A stretch of 64,000 bases of DNA from Methanomicrobium mobile BP (GTDB lineage Archaea > Halobacteriota > Methanomicrobia > Methanomicrobiales > Methanomicrobiaceae). The DNA is taken from positions 102,570 to 166,569 of the forward strand of contig NZ_JOMF01000007.1 of the NCBI RefSeq assembly GCF_000711215.1, in the 5' to 3' direction. Of this stretch, positions 38,501 through 46,123 are shown piece by piece (positions within the stretch are counted from its first letter, which is position 1; the number at the start of each line of letters is the position of its first letter). The notes under the pieces are model-generated. The model did not search any database and had not been told where the DNA came from. It saw only the letters and a program-made list of their open reading frames with translations. The position numbers and the translations under genes were made by a program.

Positions 38501-39365
38501 GGTTTATCAGTTACCTAAATTCTTCCCAACTAAAGAATCAGAAAATCTCGTAATATGCATTTCAGGTATTGGAAATAATAAAGAATTCTCAGCATTAATT
38601 TTGGATAAATTGCCTGATTTATCAATAGTTGGGGCTTCTCAATGCTTCCCGCTATACTACTATGAAAGCAAAAACGGCTATGAAATTAAAGCAATAGATT
38701 CCGCTCAGACAGCACTGTTTGCGGTTGCCGAAGAGAACGAACCGAATTATACGAGGAAAGACGGTATCTCGGATTTCATTCTGGATAAGGCACAGACACA
38801 GTATAAGGACAGATCAATTACCAAAGAAGACATCTTCTACTATGTCTACGGAATCCTTCATTCCAACGATTACAAAACGACCTTCGCCAACGACTTAAAG
38901 AAGATGCTTGCGAGAATCCCGCTGGTTAAGAGTAAGGATGATTTCTTCGCGTTCAGCAGGGCAGGAAGGGCACTTGCCGATCTGCATCTGAATTATGAAA
39001 CCGTACCCCCGTATCCCGATGTGGAGGTCATCGGCGCTGAGTTCGACAATTTCAGAGTCACGCAGATGAAATTTGTCAAGAAAGGCGATAAGAGCAGGAT
39101 AATCTATAACAACTCCATAACAATCGCGAACATTCCCGAAAAGGCATATGAGTATGTGGTAAACGGCAAGAGCGCGATTGAGTGGATAATGGAGAGATAC
39201 TGCGTGAGTATTGACAAGGACAGCGGCATTAAGAACGATGCAAACGATTGGGCGGCGGAGGTCGGCAACGAGAGATATATTCTTGATCTGTTGCTGAGCG
39301 TCATCAACGTCAGTGTTCAGACCGTCGATATAGTAAACGGATTGCCGAAACTGAAATTCAATTAA
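35541..39365 (+). CDS. Type ISP restriction-modification enzyme, helicase/methyltransferase fragment
   Basis: The frame is open from just after the AG tract (about 35403), so the true coding part is longer than the TTG at 35541 suggests. In order: STYQSID, DEAH (CDEAHRTTG, before 35541), MTATPRLF, motif VI QSVGRVMRTAPGKKYGY; then a linker, N6-adenine methyltransferase motifs DPFTGTGTF (about residue 550) and NPPYSMG (about residue 670), and a C-terminal target-recognition region of about 500 residues. The order nuclease-helicase-methylase-TRD fits LlaGI/LlaBIII-like type ISP enzymes. The region 38200-38700 is more AT-rich than its surroundings. Not expected to be translated by itself. Confidence 0.9.
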   Translation: MSDEDESSFVKVHNNEFLRAKKRLYMTATPRLFSDSAKIKAKEKDAELCSMDDEEIYGKEIYRLGFGQAVNEGLLSDYKVLVLTLSDMEISPSIQNMVADRDNTINADDASKLIGCVNALSKQILGDNGVIKDTDPLPMKRAVAFCQNIAASKKITEYFNTVPEKYIADQPPEKQAKITNVKSMHIDGSMSSTTRDGLIRWLKTDSEECRILTNVRCLSEGVDVPSLDAVMFLSARNSQIDVVQSVGRVMRTAPGKKYGYIIIPVVVPSDISPDKALDDNDRFKVVWTVLNALRAHDDRFNATVNKIGVNKKRPVNIIVGGIPNDEYDGDDSDENSAKRRDIQSKLLLQFEQLQDTIYARMVLKVGDRQYWEAWAKDVAEIAEKQIGRIKNLVKNPDVTKVFAEFVQSLKNNINDSIDDDQAIEMLSQHMITKPVFEALFENYSFAENNPVSKSMQKMIDILEENSFYKDTESLSKFYNSVRDTVQGIDNPEGRQAVIVRLYDNFFKNAFPRMVEQLGIVYTPVEVVDFILHSVDDVLKKEFGRSLSDENVNILDPFTGTGTFITRLIESDLIADKDLQRKYSKEIFANEIVLLAYYIAAVNIENAYHSRIGENTAYQEFNGICLTDTFQMREFKKGEHIASEFFPKNSERVELQNNTSITVIVGNPPYSMGQKNENDNAQNMKYPKLEKRIEETYVVESVASNKKPLHDSYIKAFRWATDRINKEKGIICFVSNGGWLDGNAMDGFRKHLEKDFSSIYVFNLRGNARTSGELRRMEKDNVFGQGTRTPVTITLLVRKPASENEKAVIHYHDIGDYLTREQKLSIIKNFGSITNHEMKWDILKPNKEGDWINKRNPIFDMYIPIGDKKGKEELTSFFNPSYSLGLASGRDAWCYNSSKSQLVEKIKMSIDYYNSEVESFKVAKSKNSKLIAEDFVSYDSTKFSWAVQQRKDLQDGIKYTLNNNSFVESMYRPYFKQYAYFNRQMNNRVYQLPKFFPTKESENLVICISGIGNNKEFSALILDKLPDLSIVGASQCFPLYYYESKNGYEIKAIDSAQTALFAVAEENEPNYTRKDGISDFILDKAQTQYKDRSITKEDIFYYVYGILHSNDYKTTFANDLKKMLARIPLVKSKDDFFAFSRAGRALADLHLNYETVPPYPDVEVIGAEFDNFRVTQMKFVKKGDKSRIIYNNSITIANIPEKAYEYVVNGKSAIEWIMERYCVSIDKDSGIKNDANDWAAEVGNERYILDLLLSVINVSVQTVDIVNGLPKLKFN

Positions 39366-39470
39366 TACTCTTTTTTCTCGATATTACAATATTCAAAATC
39401 AGTTAAAACGATACTTACGAGCGCAACGGGATTCAAGACAAAAGACAAAGGATAAAAGACAAAAACAAAG

Positions 39471-39542
39471 AGCCGCCGGAGGGATTTGAACCCTCGACCT
39501 GCTGATTACGAATCAGCCGCTATACCGCTAAGCCACGGCGGC
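39471..39542 (-). tRNA. tRNA-Thr (CGT)
   Basis: A 72-base cloverleaf. Acceptor GCCGCCG pairs with CGGCGGC; the anticodon loop is TTCGTAA (anticodon CGT); the T-loop is TTCAAAT; discriminator T. It lies just downstream of the type ISP gene on the opposite strand; tRNA genes are frequent insertion points for accessory DNA, though no duplicated attachment sequence was seen. Confidence 0.96.
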
Positions 39543-39609
39543 GCATGATGCAGATAAAAACTGCATAATAACTTCGCGCTTTAAAATTATAAAACAGGCG
39601 GATTCATTC

Positions 39610-39963
39610 TCATGAATAACCGCGGATTGTAACCGTATCCGAAGGATCGCCGGAGCCGTCGTTTGCGGTGTCGTTCGTGGTCTTTTGCTCGACCGCGTTT
39701 CTTATCTCGCCGAACTTCGACTCGTAATCGCGCAGCGAACCCGCAAGAACCTCGGACAGATTCTTTGCATGCTTGGGACTTATCGAGACGATTGCCTTCG
39801 CTCTTGCATGGTTTGTCCCCGGAATCTCGTGCAGAAAGACAAAAGTAAACTCATCATCCTTGTATGCCACCTGAATCCTGTTCGCATATACGGGATCGAG
39901 ATCGTTTGGCAGATTGACCGCAATATCGCGCTTTTCCATGTACAGATATTGCATCTCAAACAA
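39610..39963 (-). CDS. DUF3467 family protein
   Basis: A protein of 109-117 residues with the DUF3467 pattern: NLPNDLDPVYANRIQVAYKDDEF and the SISPKHAKNLSEVLAGSLRDYESKFG helix. Possible starts are TTG 39963, ATG 39954 and ATG 39939; the family-like sequence starts after the last one. Small beta-sheet domain plus helix; function unknown. The Thr/Asp-rich tail is probably disordered. Confidence 0.82.
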   Translation of the reverse strand: MFEMQYLYMEKRDIAVNLPNDLDPVYANRIQVAYKDDEFTFVFLHEIPGTNHARAKAIVSISPKHAKNLSEVLAGSLRDYESKFGEIRNAVEQKTTNDTANDGSGDPSDTVTIRGYS

Positions 39964-40056
39964 AATAAGGATTATTTATCCGGCACCGGCATCGCGGAAT
40001 CTGAAACAAATGACTATAAAAATATCAAAAATAATATCTGAAATAAAGGGAGATCA

Positions 40057-40740
40057 ATGAAAAACTTCAGCATATCGCAGATAGTATCCTGCCACATCTG
40101 CCCCGTCAGATACTACCTCGAGTTAAGCGAAAAGAACCGCGAAGAACCCGAAAACTACACCATCGCAAAGCAGATCTCCTACCACCTCGGCGACGACACC
40201 CAATACGGCACAAAACAGGAGGATGAGATATGGGCGGAGATAAAAACCGTCAACCCCGATATCGACGAAGCCCTCTATGAGACCTACAGGACATGGTCGC
40301 AGGCATGCCGCGGCAACACATGGCGGAAAGCCTCCGAAAACGACGTAAAAGTCTCCTCGAAGACCTATAACCTCCACGGCGTCATCGACCGCTGGTTCGA
40401 CTCGTCCCCGCACATCGCCCTCATACGCATGACCCCCGCACCCGACACGGGAGTCTACAACGCCGACCGCGTCCGCGCCGCACTCTTCTCAATCTGTGCA
40501 AGAGAATCCCTTCACACCGACGCGGACGAGATAATAATCGAATACATCCCATCCGGCGTTCACAGAATCTGCAGGGTATCGCCGCGTGACAGGCGCGAAG
40601 CGCTGGCGGCACTTAAGAAAGCCGAGAAGATAGCGGCGGGAACCGTTCCCATGCCCCGGAAAACCGACCGCTGCAACACCTGCTACCTTAAAGAAAGATG
40701 CATCGACGCACCCAAAAAGCTCTCCGATATCATCGGATAG
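40057..40740 (+). CDS. Cas4/RecB-like Fe-S protein with altered nuclease motifs
   Basis: A 227-residue protein. An N-terminal CHICPVRYYLEL and a C-terminal CNTCYLKERC supply the Cys residues of a Cas4-type Fe-S site. The middle has HGVIDRWF, matching the GxxD motif of PD-(D/E)xK nucleases. Where Cas4 has ExK (VEYK) this protein reads ALIRM, and where the QxxxY motif is expected it reads RVRAALFSI. So the catalytic set looks degenerate. No CRISPR array or cas1/2 is present, so this is a stand-alone member. GC-rich codon use matches the genome. Confidence 0.78.
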   Translation: MKNFSISQIVSCHICPVRYYLELSEKNREEPENYTIAKQISYHLGDDTQYGTKQEDEIWAEIKTVNPDIDEALYETYRTWSQACRGNTWRKASENDVKVSSKTYNLHGVIDRWFDSSPHIALIRMTPAPDTGVYNADRVRAALFSICARESLHTDADEIIIEYIPSGVHRICRVSPRDRREALAALKKAEKIAAGTVPMPRKTDRCNTCYLKERCIDAPKKLSDIIG

Positions 40741-41040
40741 TTGGAAAGAAGGACAATACAATATAATGCAGGACAACCGAGAATCCTGACGCACCGGCAT
40801 GTCAGCAGAAGACTAATTCGTAATTCAATACGGAATCGGGCTGACTTGCCATCCGCGGTCTGTCCCTGTGCGGGAAAGCTTCAATATGATTGGCGTTCAT
40901 GGATGCATATCTTCCGAGCGTATCCTCGATATAGGGGATGAAAGAGCAAAGAATGTTGATAAGATCATGAAGTATCCTACTGAATCCTTATTATCTTGTT
41001 TGGCAAGAATATATGTACATACACGGAGGGGTATTCAATC
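40741..41040. other. Intergenic region before the antitoxin-like gene
   Basis: About 300 bases without a supported gene. The end (41024-41040) carries GGAGGGG, the ribosome binding site of the next gene, and around 40985-41010 an AT-rich element (ttatcttgtttggc, then atatatgtacatac) may hold its promoter. Nothing else recognised. Confidence 0.35.
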
Positions 41041-41244
41041 ATGACAAAAACAATAAACATCTCTGACGAGGCTTACGAGAGGCTTTCCGAGAGAAAAAAG
41101 GATAACTCCGAGAGTTTTTCACAAGTGATTGTAAGGTTGATGCCTAAACTGAAGACCTTTGAAGAACTGCGAAAAGAATGGGAAAAATTAGAAAAACTGT
41201 CTCCTGAAGATGAAAAAATTCTCAGAACGGCAGTGAATGAATAA
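41041..41244 (+). CDS. VapB-like antitoxin of the archaeal UPF0330 type
   Basis: A 67-residue protein: TKTINISDEAYERLSERKKDNSESFSQVIVRLM is the archaeal antitoxin start (beta strand then helix-turn-helix-like pair), followed by a charged helix (EELRKEWEKLEKLSPEDEK). A strong ribosome binding site (GGAGGGG) precedes the ATG at 41041, which decides the start. Usually a PIN-domain VapC toxin gene follows at once; here none does, and the downstream gene is another small DNA-binding-like protein. Possibly a remnant or a different regulatory pair. Confidence 0.75.
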   Translation: MTKTINISDEAYERLSERKKDNSESFSQVIVRLMPKLKTFEELRKEWEKLEKLSPEDEKILRTAVNE

Positions 41245-41343
41245 TTGAATTTCATATCTGTTTTTAATTTATTTACAAGTCGCAATAAGAAGTGTATTCT
41301 TTCCCGTTTTCGACCAGCAGTATTATTATCAATAAAATCAAAT

Positions 41344-41574
41344 ATGTGCGTGATGGTACAAAAAGATACATCTGTAGACTTAGATGTCCCTTTGGATGAG
41401 CAAATGTTTCGGGATGTCAAAAAGAGGGCTGAAGAAGAAGGAATCTCGGTTGACGAATGGATAATCCGTGCGGTGGTCGAGAAGATGAAACGTGAATCGG
41501 AGAGATGCGGCAGGGATATACGTGCAGGCAGCCTGACGGACGACACATACCCCGAATACAAAGCAAAAGACTGA
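41344..41574 (+). CDS. Small ribbon-helix-helix-like protein
   Basis: Starts at ATG 41344 (76 residues) or ATG 41353; the upstream part of the open frame looks non-coding. The core VDLDVPLDEQMFRDVKKRAEEEGISVDEWIIRAVVEKMKRE fits a ribbon-helix-helix or Arc-type antitoxin fold. The C-terminal 25 residues are polar. It lies about 100 bases after the VapB-like gene on the same strand; no toxin partner recognised. Confidence 0.6.
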   Translation: MCVMVQKDTSVDLDVPLDEQMFRDVKKRAEEEGISVDEWIIRAVVEKMKRESERCGRDIRAGSLTDDTYPEYKAKD

Positions 41575-41715
41575 TCAATTTTCTTTACTTTTCTCTGTCC
41601 GCATATGCCGCGAAAAAAGACAGGCGGTAAGATCGGATTATTAATCGATATCTTTGACTGTAAATCAATACGTTTAATAGTAAAAACCGCGAATACTATA
41701 AAGCACTGAATTTAA

Positions 41716-41789
41716 GGACCTATGGTCTAGCCGGTCATGACGTCGCCTTTACACGGCGAAGATCGTGAGTTCGAATCTCACTGGGTCCA
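41716..41789 (+). tRNA. tRNA-Val (TAC)
   Basis: A 74-base cloverleaf. Acceptor GGACCTA pairs with TGGGTCC (one T-G pair); anticodon loop TTTACAC (anticodon TAC); T-loop TTCGAAT; discriminator A; no encoded CCA. Confidence 0.96.
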
Positions 41790-41895
41790 CTTCTTTTTGA
41801 GCGATTTCACAAAACAGTCCGATATGCTTTAAATTCGGATTCGCATTAAATCCGCAGATATTCTTAAATCCTATCGACCATATATCTTGAATAAC

Positions 41896-42063
41896 ATGAA
41901 AGAATCCCACAAAGAATTTCTGATACTCTTCGTATCCGTAATCATAGGATTATTGGCATCCAAAATCTCGCAGGACTTTCTTATCTCGCTGGTTATCTGC
42001 GTAGTCGTTGCGGTAACCGTCGATGCGGTACTGACCCTTGCCGTAAGAAAGCTCACCGCGTAA
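41896..42063 (+). CDS. 55-residue membrane protein with two hydrophobic segments
   Basis: The frame from ATG 41896 (or TTG 41887) to TAA 42061 encodes a short protein with two hydrophobic segments (FLILFVSVIIGLLAS and FLISLVICVVVAVTVDAVLTLAV) separated by K-I-S-Q-D, and a basic end RKLTA. The hydrophobic alternation and tidy ends favour a real gene, though there is no strong ribosome binding site. Holin-like or small transporter-like in form; no family recognised. Confidence 0.55.
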   Translation: MKESHKEFLILFVSVIIGLLASKISQDFLISLVICVVVAVTVDAVLTLAVRKLTA

Positions 42064-42192
42064 TGCGGCTGAAATAAAATCCGACGCGGCATTCGCCCGC
42101 ATCGCAGCGTATTGCAATACGAAAGAGGGGGAAAAGGATCATTTTCCCTTTACCCTTACTCCGTAAGAAAGTTCTTTTTTTCAATCGCGATT

Positions 42193-42774
42193 TCAGTCAA
42201 GATTATTGACATTGTAGACGATAACGCCGTAGTTGTAGGGCTTACCGATTGAGAGCGAATGTGTCGTCGGCACGGAGTCGACCGGCAGTTCGCAGGTGGC
42301 GTAGACCACATTGTTCGGGTAAATCGTCGACCGCACCGACTTGTACGGAACGCCGGCATTGAAGAGATCCTCTCTCGTCTGCGGGTTGAAGTCCTTCGGC
42401 ACATCGTCGTAGTTGTAAGCGAAGATATAAGCAAGAGTAAACAGACCGTCGCCGGTTGCTCCCATCGAGTTCTTCTTATCGTAGGTAACCGTAACCACAA
42501 GACCCGAATTGCCGCTCTCAACGGCATCAATCGTGGTTTTCGTCGTAATCAGGCTGTCGTCGGCTTTAACCACGATGGGCTGTGTCACGGCATATCCCGC
42601 ATCGGCGGTCGGCGCCGGCGTTATGACCGGCACCTCGGTAGGTGCGGCTGTAGGCGTAATCGGCTGGCTGGTTGTCGTGCATCCCGCCGAAACCATGAAG
42701 AGGGCTGCAACGGCGACAAGCAGGACCGTCGCCGCAAAGCCTTTCGATCTCTTTGTATCCGGAATCGAGAACAT
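42193..42774 (-). CDS. Lipoprotein of unknown function
   Basis: A 193-residue protein starting at ATG 42774, where the signal peptide begins (MFSIPDTKRSKG then a hydrophobic run ending in VSAGC, a lipobox). A Thr/Pro/Ala-rich linker follows, then a beta-rich domain of about 130 residues. The composition resembles other methanogen surface lipoproteins, such as the one at 33717, but the sequences do not look similar. Function unknown. Confidence 0.82.
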   Translation of the reverse strand: MFSIPDTKRSKGFAATVLLVAVAALFMVSAGCTTTSQPITPTAAPTEVPVITPAPTADAGYAVTQPIVVKADDSLITTKTTIDAVESGNSGLVVTVTYDKKNSMGATGDGLFTLAYIFAYNYDDVPKDFNPQTREDLFNAGVPYKSVRSTIYPNNVVYATCELPVDSVPTTHSLSIGKPYNYGVIVYNVNNLD

Positions 42775-42974
42775 TATTATCACAGACAAATATTCTGTCT
42801 GCATGTATATTTAACCTGAGTCATACGTCATCGCGGGTATCCGTGAAAAAACCCGCAAACCGAATTGATCAAAAACCCGTTCCTTTGAGATCTCCCCGCA
42901 GAACCCTGTTTCGGTCAATGATAATTTGGTTACGTTTTTTAGTCATAAGCACATTCTAACATATTAGATTCACT

Positions 42975-43880
42975 ATGACTGAGAACGAATACCCCATCGC
43001 CAATGTCGCGGGCAGGGAAATACCCTATGACCCCGAGACATTGAGACGGATAAACGAGCATCCCTGCTACAGTGAACATGCCTGTCACACGGCGGGAAGG
43101 ATTCATCTCCCCGTTGCGCCGAAGTGCAATATCCAGTGCAACTACTGCGTCCGCGACTACGACTGCGTAAACGAGAGCAGACCCGGAGTCTGCAGCGAAG
43201 TCTTAAGCCCCGAAGAGGCAGTCGACCTCGTAAAACGTGCGCAGGAGAAGTTCCCGTATCTCAAGGTAATCGGCATCGCGGGACCCGGCGATCCGCTCGC
43301 GAACGAGGAGACCTTTGAGACTCTCCGCCTCTTAAAAGAGCATTTCCCCGTTCAGATTAAATGCCTCAGCACAAACGGACTCGTCCTTCCCGAAAGCATA
43401 GAAAGACTCCGTGAGTACGATGTCGGCAACCTCACCGTCACCATGAACGCGGTCGACGCCTCAATCGGCGAGAAAATCTACACCTTCGTGGAGTATGGCG
43501 GCGAAAAGCTCCACGGCAGGGAAGGTGCCGAGAAACTCCTCTCCCAGCAGCTGAAAGGAATCGAGATGGCGGTCGCAAACAAGATGCTCGTAAAGGTAAA
43601 CACCGTCTACATCCCCGGCGTCAACGACCACCACATAGTCGATATCGCGAAGAAATGCGGCGAGATGGGTGTATTTACCTATAACCTCATCCCCGTAATT
43701 CCGCAGTACAAGTTCAAGGACATAGTCCCGCCCACCCATGCGCAGAAACGCGAGATGCAGGACAAATGCTCACCCTATGTCCGCCAGATGAGACACTGTC
43801 AGCGCTGCCGTGCGGACGCAATCGGCAAACTCGGCAAGGACGTTCAGGGCTGTCTTTACAGCAAAAAAGAGATAAATTAA
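42975..43880 (+). CDS. nifB: NifB-type radical SAM protein (FeMo-cofactor precursor synthase)
   Basis: A 301-residue stand-alone NifB. The radical SAM motif CNIQCNYC (residues about 51-58), flanking Cys residues (CYSEHACHT, DYDCV, GVCS) and the C-terminal CQRCRAD, which bind the two substrate [4Fe-4S] clusters, are all present; the bacterial NifX-like C-terminal domain is absent, as usual in methanogens. NifB fuses the two clusters and inserts carbide to make the L-cluster (NifB-co). No nifHDK lies in the window. Methanogens may need this cluster for activating methyl-coenzyme M reductase (see the mmp operon). Confidence 0.93.
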   Translation: MTENEYPIANVAGREIPYDPETLRRINEHPCYSEHACHTAGRIHLPVAPKCNIQCNYCVRDYDCVNESRPGVCSEVLSPEEAVDLVKRAQEKFPYLKVIGIAGPGDPLANEETFETLRLLKEHFPVQIKCLSTNGLVLPESIERLREYDVGNLTVTMNAVDASIGEKIYTFVEYGGEKLHGREGAEKLLSQQLKGIEMAVANKMLVKVNTVYIPGVNDHHIVDIAKKCGEMGVFTYNLIPVIPQYKFKDIVPPTHAQKREMQDKCSPYVRQMRHCQRCRADAIGKLGKDVQGCLYSKKEIN

Positions 43881-43945
43881 ATTCTTTATTTATTTTATAT
43901 TTTATACAATCATTTTTCTCCGGCATACGCGTAAAAATGCCGCTT

Positions 43946-44554
43946 TCAGACCACTCTCTCGGTAGTGGAAAGCTCGATGCCGTCCGCGAGGATATTATAC
44001 GGATATGCCCGATTCGGAATAACGAAGCCCGACATCTTCCTTACGGAGAGTGTTCTTTCAATATCGTTGCCGTGAAGAACCTCGCTTAACTGTATGAATA
44101 CGTCGGCATTTCTGCAAACGGACGCGAGATCGGCGGCACTGTGGACGCCGTCGTAGAGGATGAACATGACGTCGGCACCTTTTTCCCTCAGTTCCTTTGT
44201 CCCTTCGTTCATGAGAAACAGTCCCTTCTCGATTCCGAATCTGCGGATGACGGTCGAGAGCGAATCGACCACGACGCAGTCGCCTTTAAGCGCCGCGATT
44301 ATGCCGTCGAAGTCCTGATCGCGGGCATCCGTCATCCCGTCCGCGGGAACGGCGTCGAGCATGATATAGGAACTGCCGCCGCTCCTGTCCGTTCTCCAGA
44401 ACTGCCCTGCGATAAGCTCGCTTCCCGAAAGAGCACCGCCGCATACGACAATCGACCTGCCCTTCGGAAACCCGCCGTCGAGCTGGAAATCGAGACCGGC
44501 GATACCCGACGATCTCCGATCATCCCTAATCCTCTGTCTGATGACGCCGACCAT
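43946..44554 (-). CDS. RecA/KaiC-like ATPase-fold protein with degenerate P-loop
   Basis: A 202-residue protein with the KaiC/RadA core: GIAGLDFQLDGGFPKGRSIVVCGG near the start, a DCVVVDSLSTVIRR Walker B-like segment. The P-loop reads GGALSGSEL instead of GxxxxGK(T/S), so the nucleotide Lys is missing. Archaeal signalling proteins of this type often lack one active site. The gene starts 12 bases after the acyl-CoA ligase gene, so the two may be co-transcribed. Confidence 0.78.
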   Translation of the reverse strand: MVGVIRQRIRDDRRSSGIAGLDFQLDGGFPKGRSIVVCGGALSGSELIAGQFWRTDRSGGSSYIMLDAVPADGMTDARDQDFDGIIAALKGDCVVVDSLSTVIRRFGIEKGLFLMNEGTKELREKGADVMFILYDGVHSAADLASVCRNADVFIQLSEVLHGNDIERTLSVRKMSGFVIPNRAYPYNILADGIELSTTERVV

Positions 44555-44566
44555 AAAAAAGTATTT

Positions 44567-46123
44567 TTATTCCTGTCTGCCCGCAAAAGTGCTGCAGTAT
44601 TTCTCGCGGAGTTCGCGGCGGAGGAGTTTCCAGCCGTTAACACGCGGCAGTTCGTCGACTCTGATGTAATTTCTAGGAACCTTGTATCTGGCAAGTTTCG
44701 ACATGCCGTATTCAATCAGTTCCTCATCCGTCAGCACCTTATTCTTTTTGAATACCACGGCGGCGACGGGAATCTCTCCCCTGTGAATATCGGGGCAGCC
44801 GAATATCGCAATATCGTCAATGTCGGGATGCTCGATATACGCCTTCTCGACCTCGGTCGGATAGACCTTCCAGCCCGACATCACAATCATGTCCTTCTTT
44901 CTGTCCGTGATTGAGAGCATGCCGTCCCCGTCTATGAATCCGATATCGCCCGTAAGGAACCAGCCGTCGGGCAGGAAGACCTTGGCGCTCTCAGCCGGCA
45001 TCATCCAGTAACCCTTGGCAATCGCGGGACCGCGGAGGGCAACCTCGCCGACGCTGCCGTCCTCCAGTTCAATCGAGGGATCTTCGGTATTTACAATCTT
45101 CATCTCGGTGAATCCCACCGGTGCGCCGACACTCTTGAACTCGTCCGCGGTTCTGTAATCCTCCTGTCTGATTGCCGTTCCCGTGCCGACCACAATCGTC
45201 TCGGAAAGTCCGTATGCGTTGATAATCGGGATTCCGTAGCGGTAATGGAACTCTTTCCAGACGCTCGGATGGAGCGGACCGCCGCCGGAGATCATCTCCT
45301 TGCATGTCCTGAATTTATCCTCGGTTCCCGGGGGCATCTTGACAAGCGAGTGAATTACGGGCGGCATTCCGGCGATGACCGTCACCTTGTATTTCTCGGC
45401 ATACTCGATGTATCTGTCCATCTCGAACTTCTCCATGATAACCCATGTCGAGCCCGCCTTCAGCGCCGAGATACCCCACGAGACGCCGACATGCGACATC
45501 GGATAGATTCCCAGATACACATCGTCATACGTGTATTTCATGAGCGACGATTCCGCGTCGAATGCCGCCATCCAGTTGCCGTGCGTCAGCATTGCGCCCT
45601 TCTGCTGACCCGTGGTTCCCGAGGTGTACTGAAGCTGGCAGAGGCAGTCGGCTTCGACATTGACCGCTCTTATGTAATCCGGCATCTCCGCGACCTCCGC
45701 CTCGAACCCGCCGTCGTCGGTCGTGAATATCATCGGAACCTTTCCCGCGCCTTCGCTCTCGAATTTTGCGCATGCCGTCTTGGCGTTCTTCTCGCCGCTC
45801 TTATCCGTGATAATCGCCGCCGATCCCGAATTCCTGAGCATGTAATGGACTTCGCTGTCGCTTAAGACTATATTCAGCGGCACGGCAACGGCGCCGATGC
45901 GCCAGAGTGCAAGGTAAGAAAGAAGGTATTCCGGATTTGCCGGCAGATAAACACATAATCTGTCGCCTTTGCGGATTCCTTTCTTCAGATAGAAATTGGA
46001 GCGGCGGCATACCGCTTCAAACAGTTCCCCGTATGAGTACGTGACATTCCCCGCAGGGAATATCAGCGCAGGTTTCTCTCCTAACCTTCTGTTTACGTCT
46101 AAAAAGGTTGTGCAGTTTGTCAA
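44567..46123 (-). CDS. AMP-forming acyl-CoA synthetase / adenylate-forming ligase
   Basis: A 518-residue ANL-superfamily enzyme that activates a carboxylic acid with ATP and transfers it to CoA. Motifs: YTSGTTGQQKGAM (A3), NAYGLSET (A5), DGWFLTGDIGFIDGDGMLSITDRKKDMIV (A7-A8 with hinge), and PRVNGWKLLRREL carrying the catalytic Lys, with a Trp where the usual TGK has Gly. It resembles medium- or long-chain fatty acid and aromatic acid ligases. A TTG start at 46123 is chosen because GGAGGAG lies eight bases upstream. Substrate unknown; in methanogens such enzymes may act in lipid or acid uptake. Confidence 0.9.
   Translation of the reverse strand: MTNCTTFLDVNRRLGEKPALIFPAGNVTYSYGELFEAVCRRSNFYLKKGIRKGDRLCVYLPANPEYLLSYLALWRIGAVAVPLNIVLSDSEVHYMLRNSGSAAIITDKSGEKNAKTACAKFESEGAGKVPMIFTTDDGGFEAEVAEMPDYIRAVNVEADCLCQLQYTSGTTGQQKGAMLTHGNWMAAFDAESSLMKYTYDDVYLGIYPMSHVGVSWGISALKAGSTWVIMEKFEMDRYIEYAEKYKVTVIAGMPPVIHSLVKMPPGTEDKFRTCKEMISGGGPLHPSVWKEFHYRYGIPIINAYGLSETIVVGTGTAIRQEDYRTADEFKSVGAPVGFTEMKIVNTEDPSIELEDGSVGEVALRGPAIAKGYWMMPAESAKVFLPDGWFLTGDIGFIDGDGMLSITDRKKDMIVMSGWKVYPTEVEKAYIEHPDIDDIAIFGCPDIHRGEIPVAAVVFKKNKVLTDEELIEYGMSKLARYKVPRNYIRVDELPRVNGWKLLRRELREKYCSTFAGRQE

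Noticed and set aside
35541..39365. The helicase-methyltransferase half as an independent gene starting at TTG 35541
   Set aside because: The start lies after the DEAH motif, has no ribosome binding site, and the frame is open back to the AG tract; it is a fragment of a single gene.
39471..39542. Attachment site of an integrated element at tRNA-Thr
   Set aside because: No integrase and no duplicated tRNA 3' end was seen within the window.
41041..41574. Complete VapBC toxin-antitoxin module
   Set aside because: No PIN-domain or other toxin ORF was found on either side, only two antitoxin-like genes.
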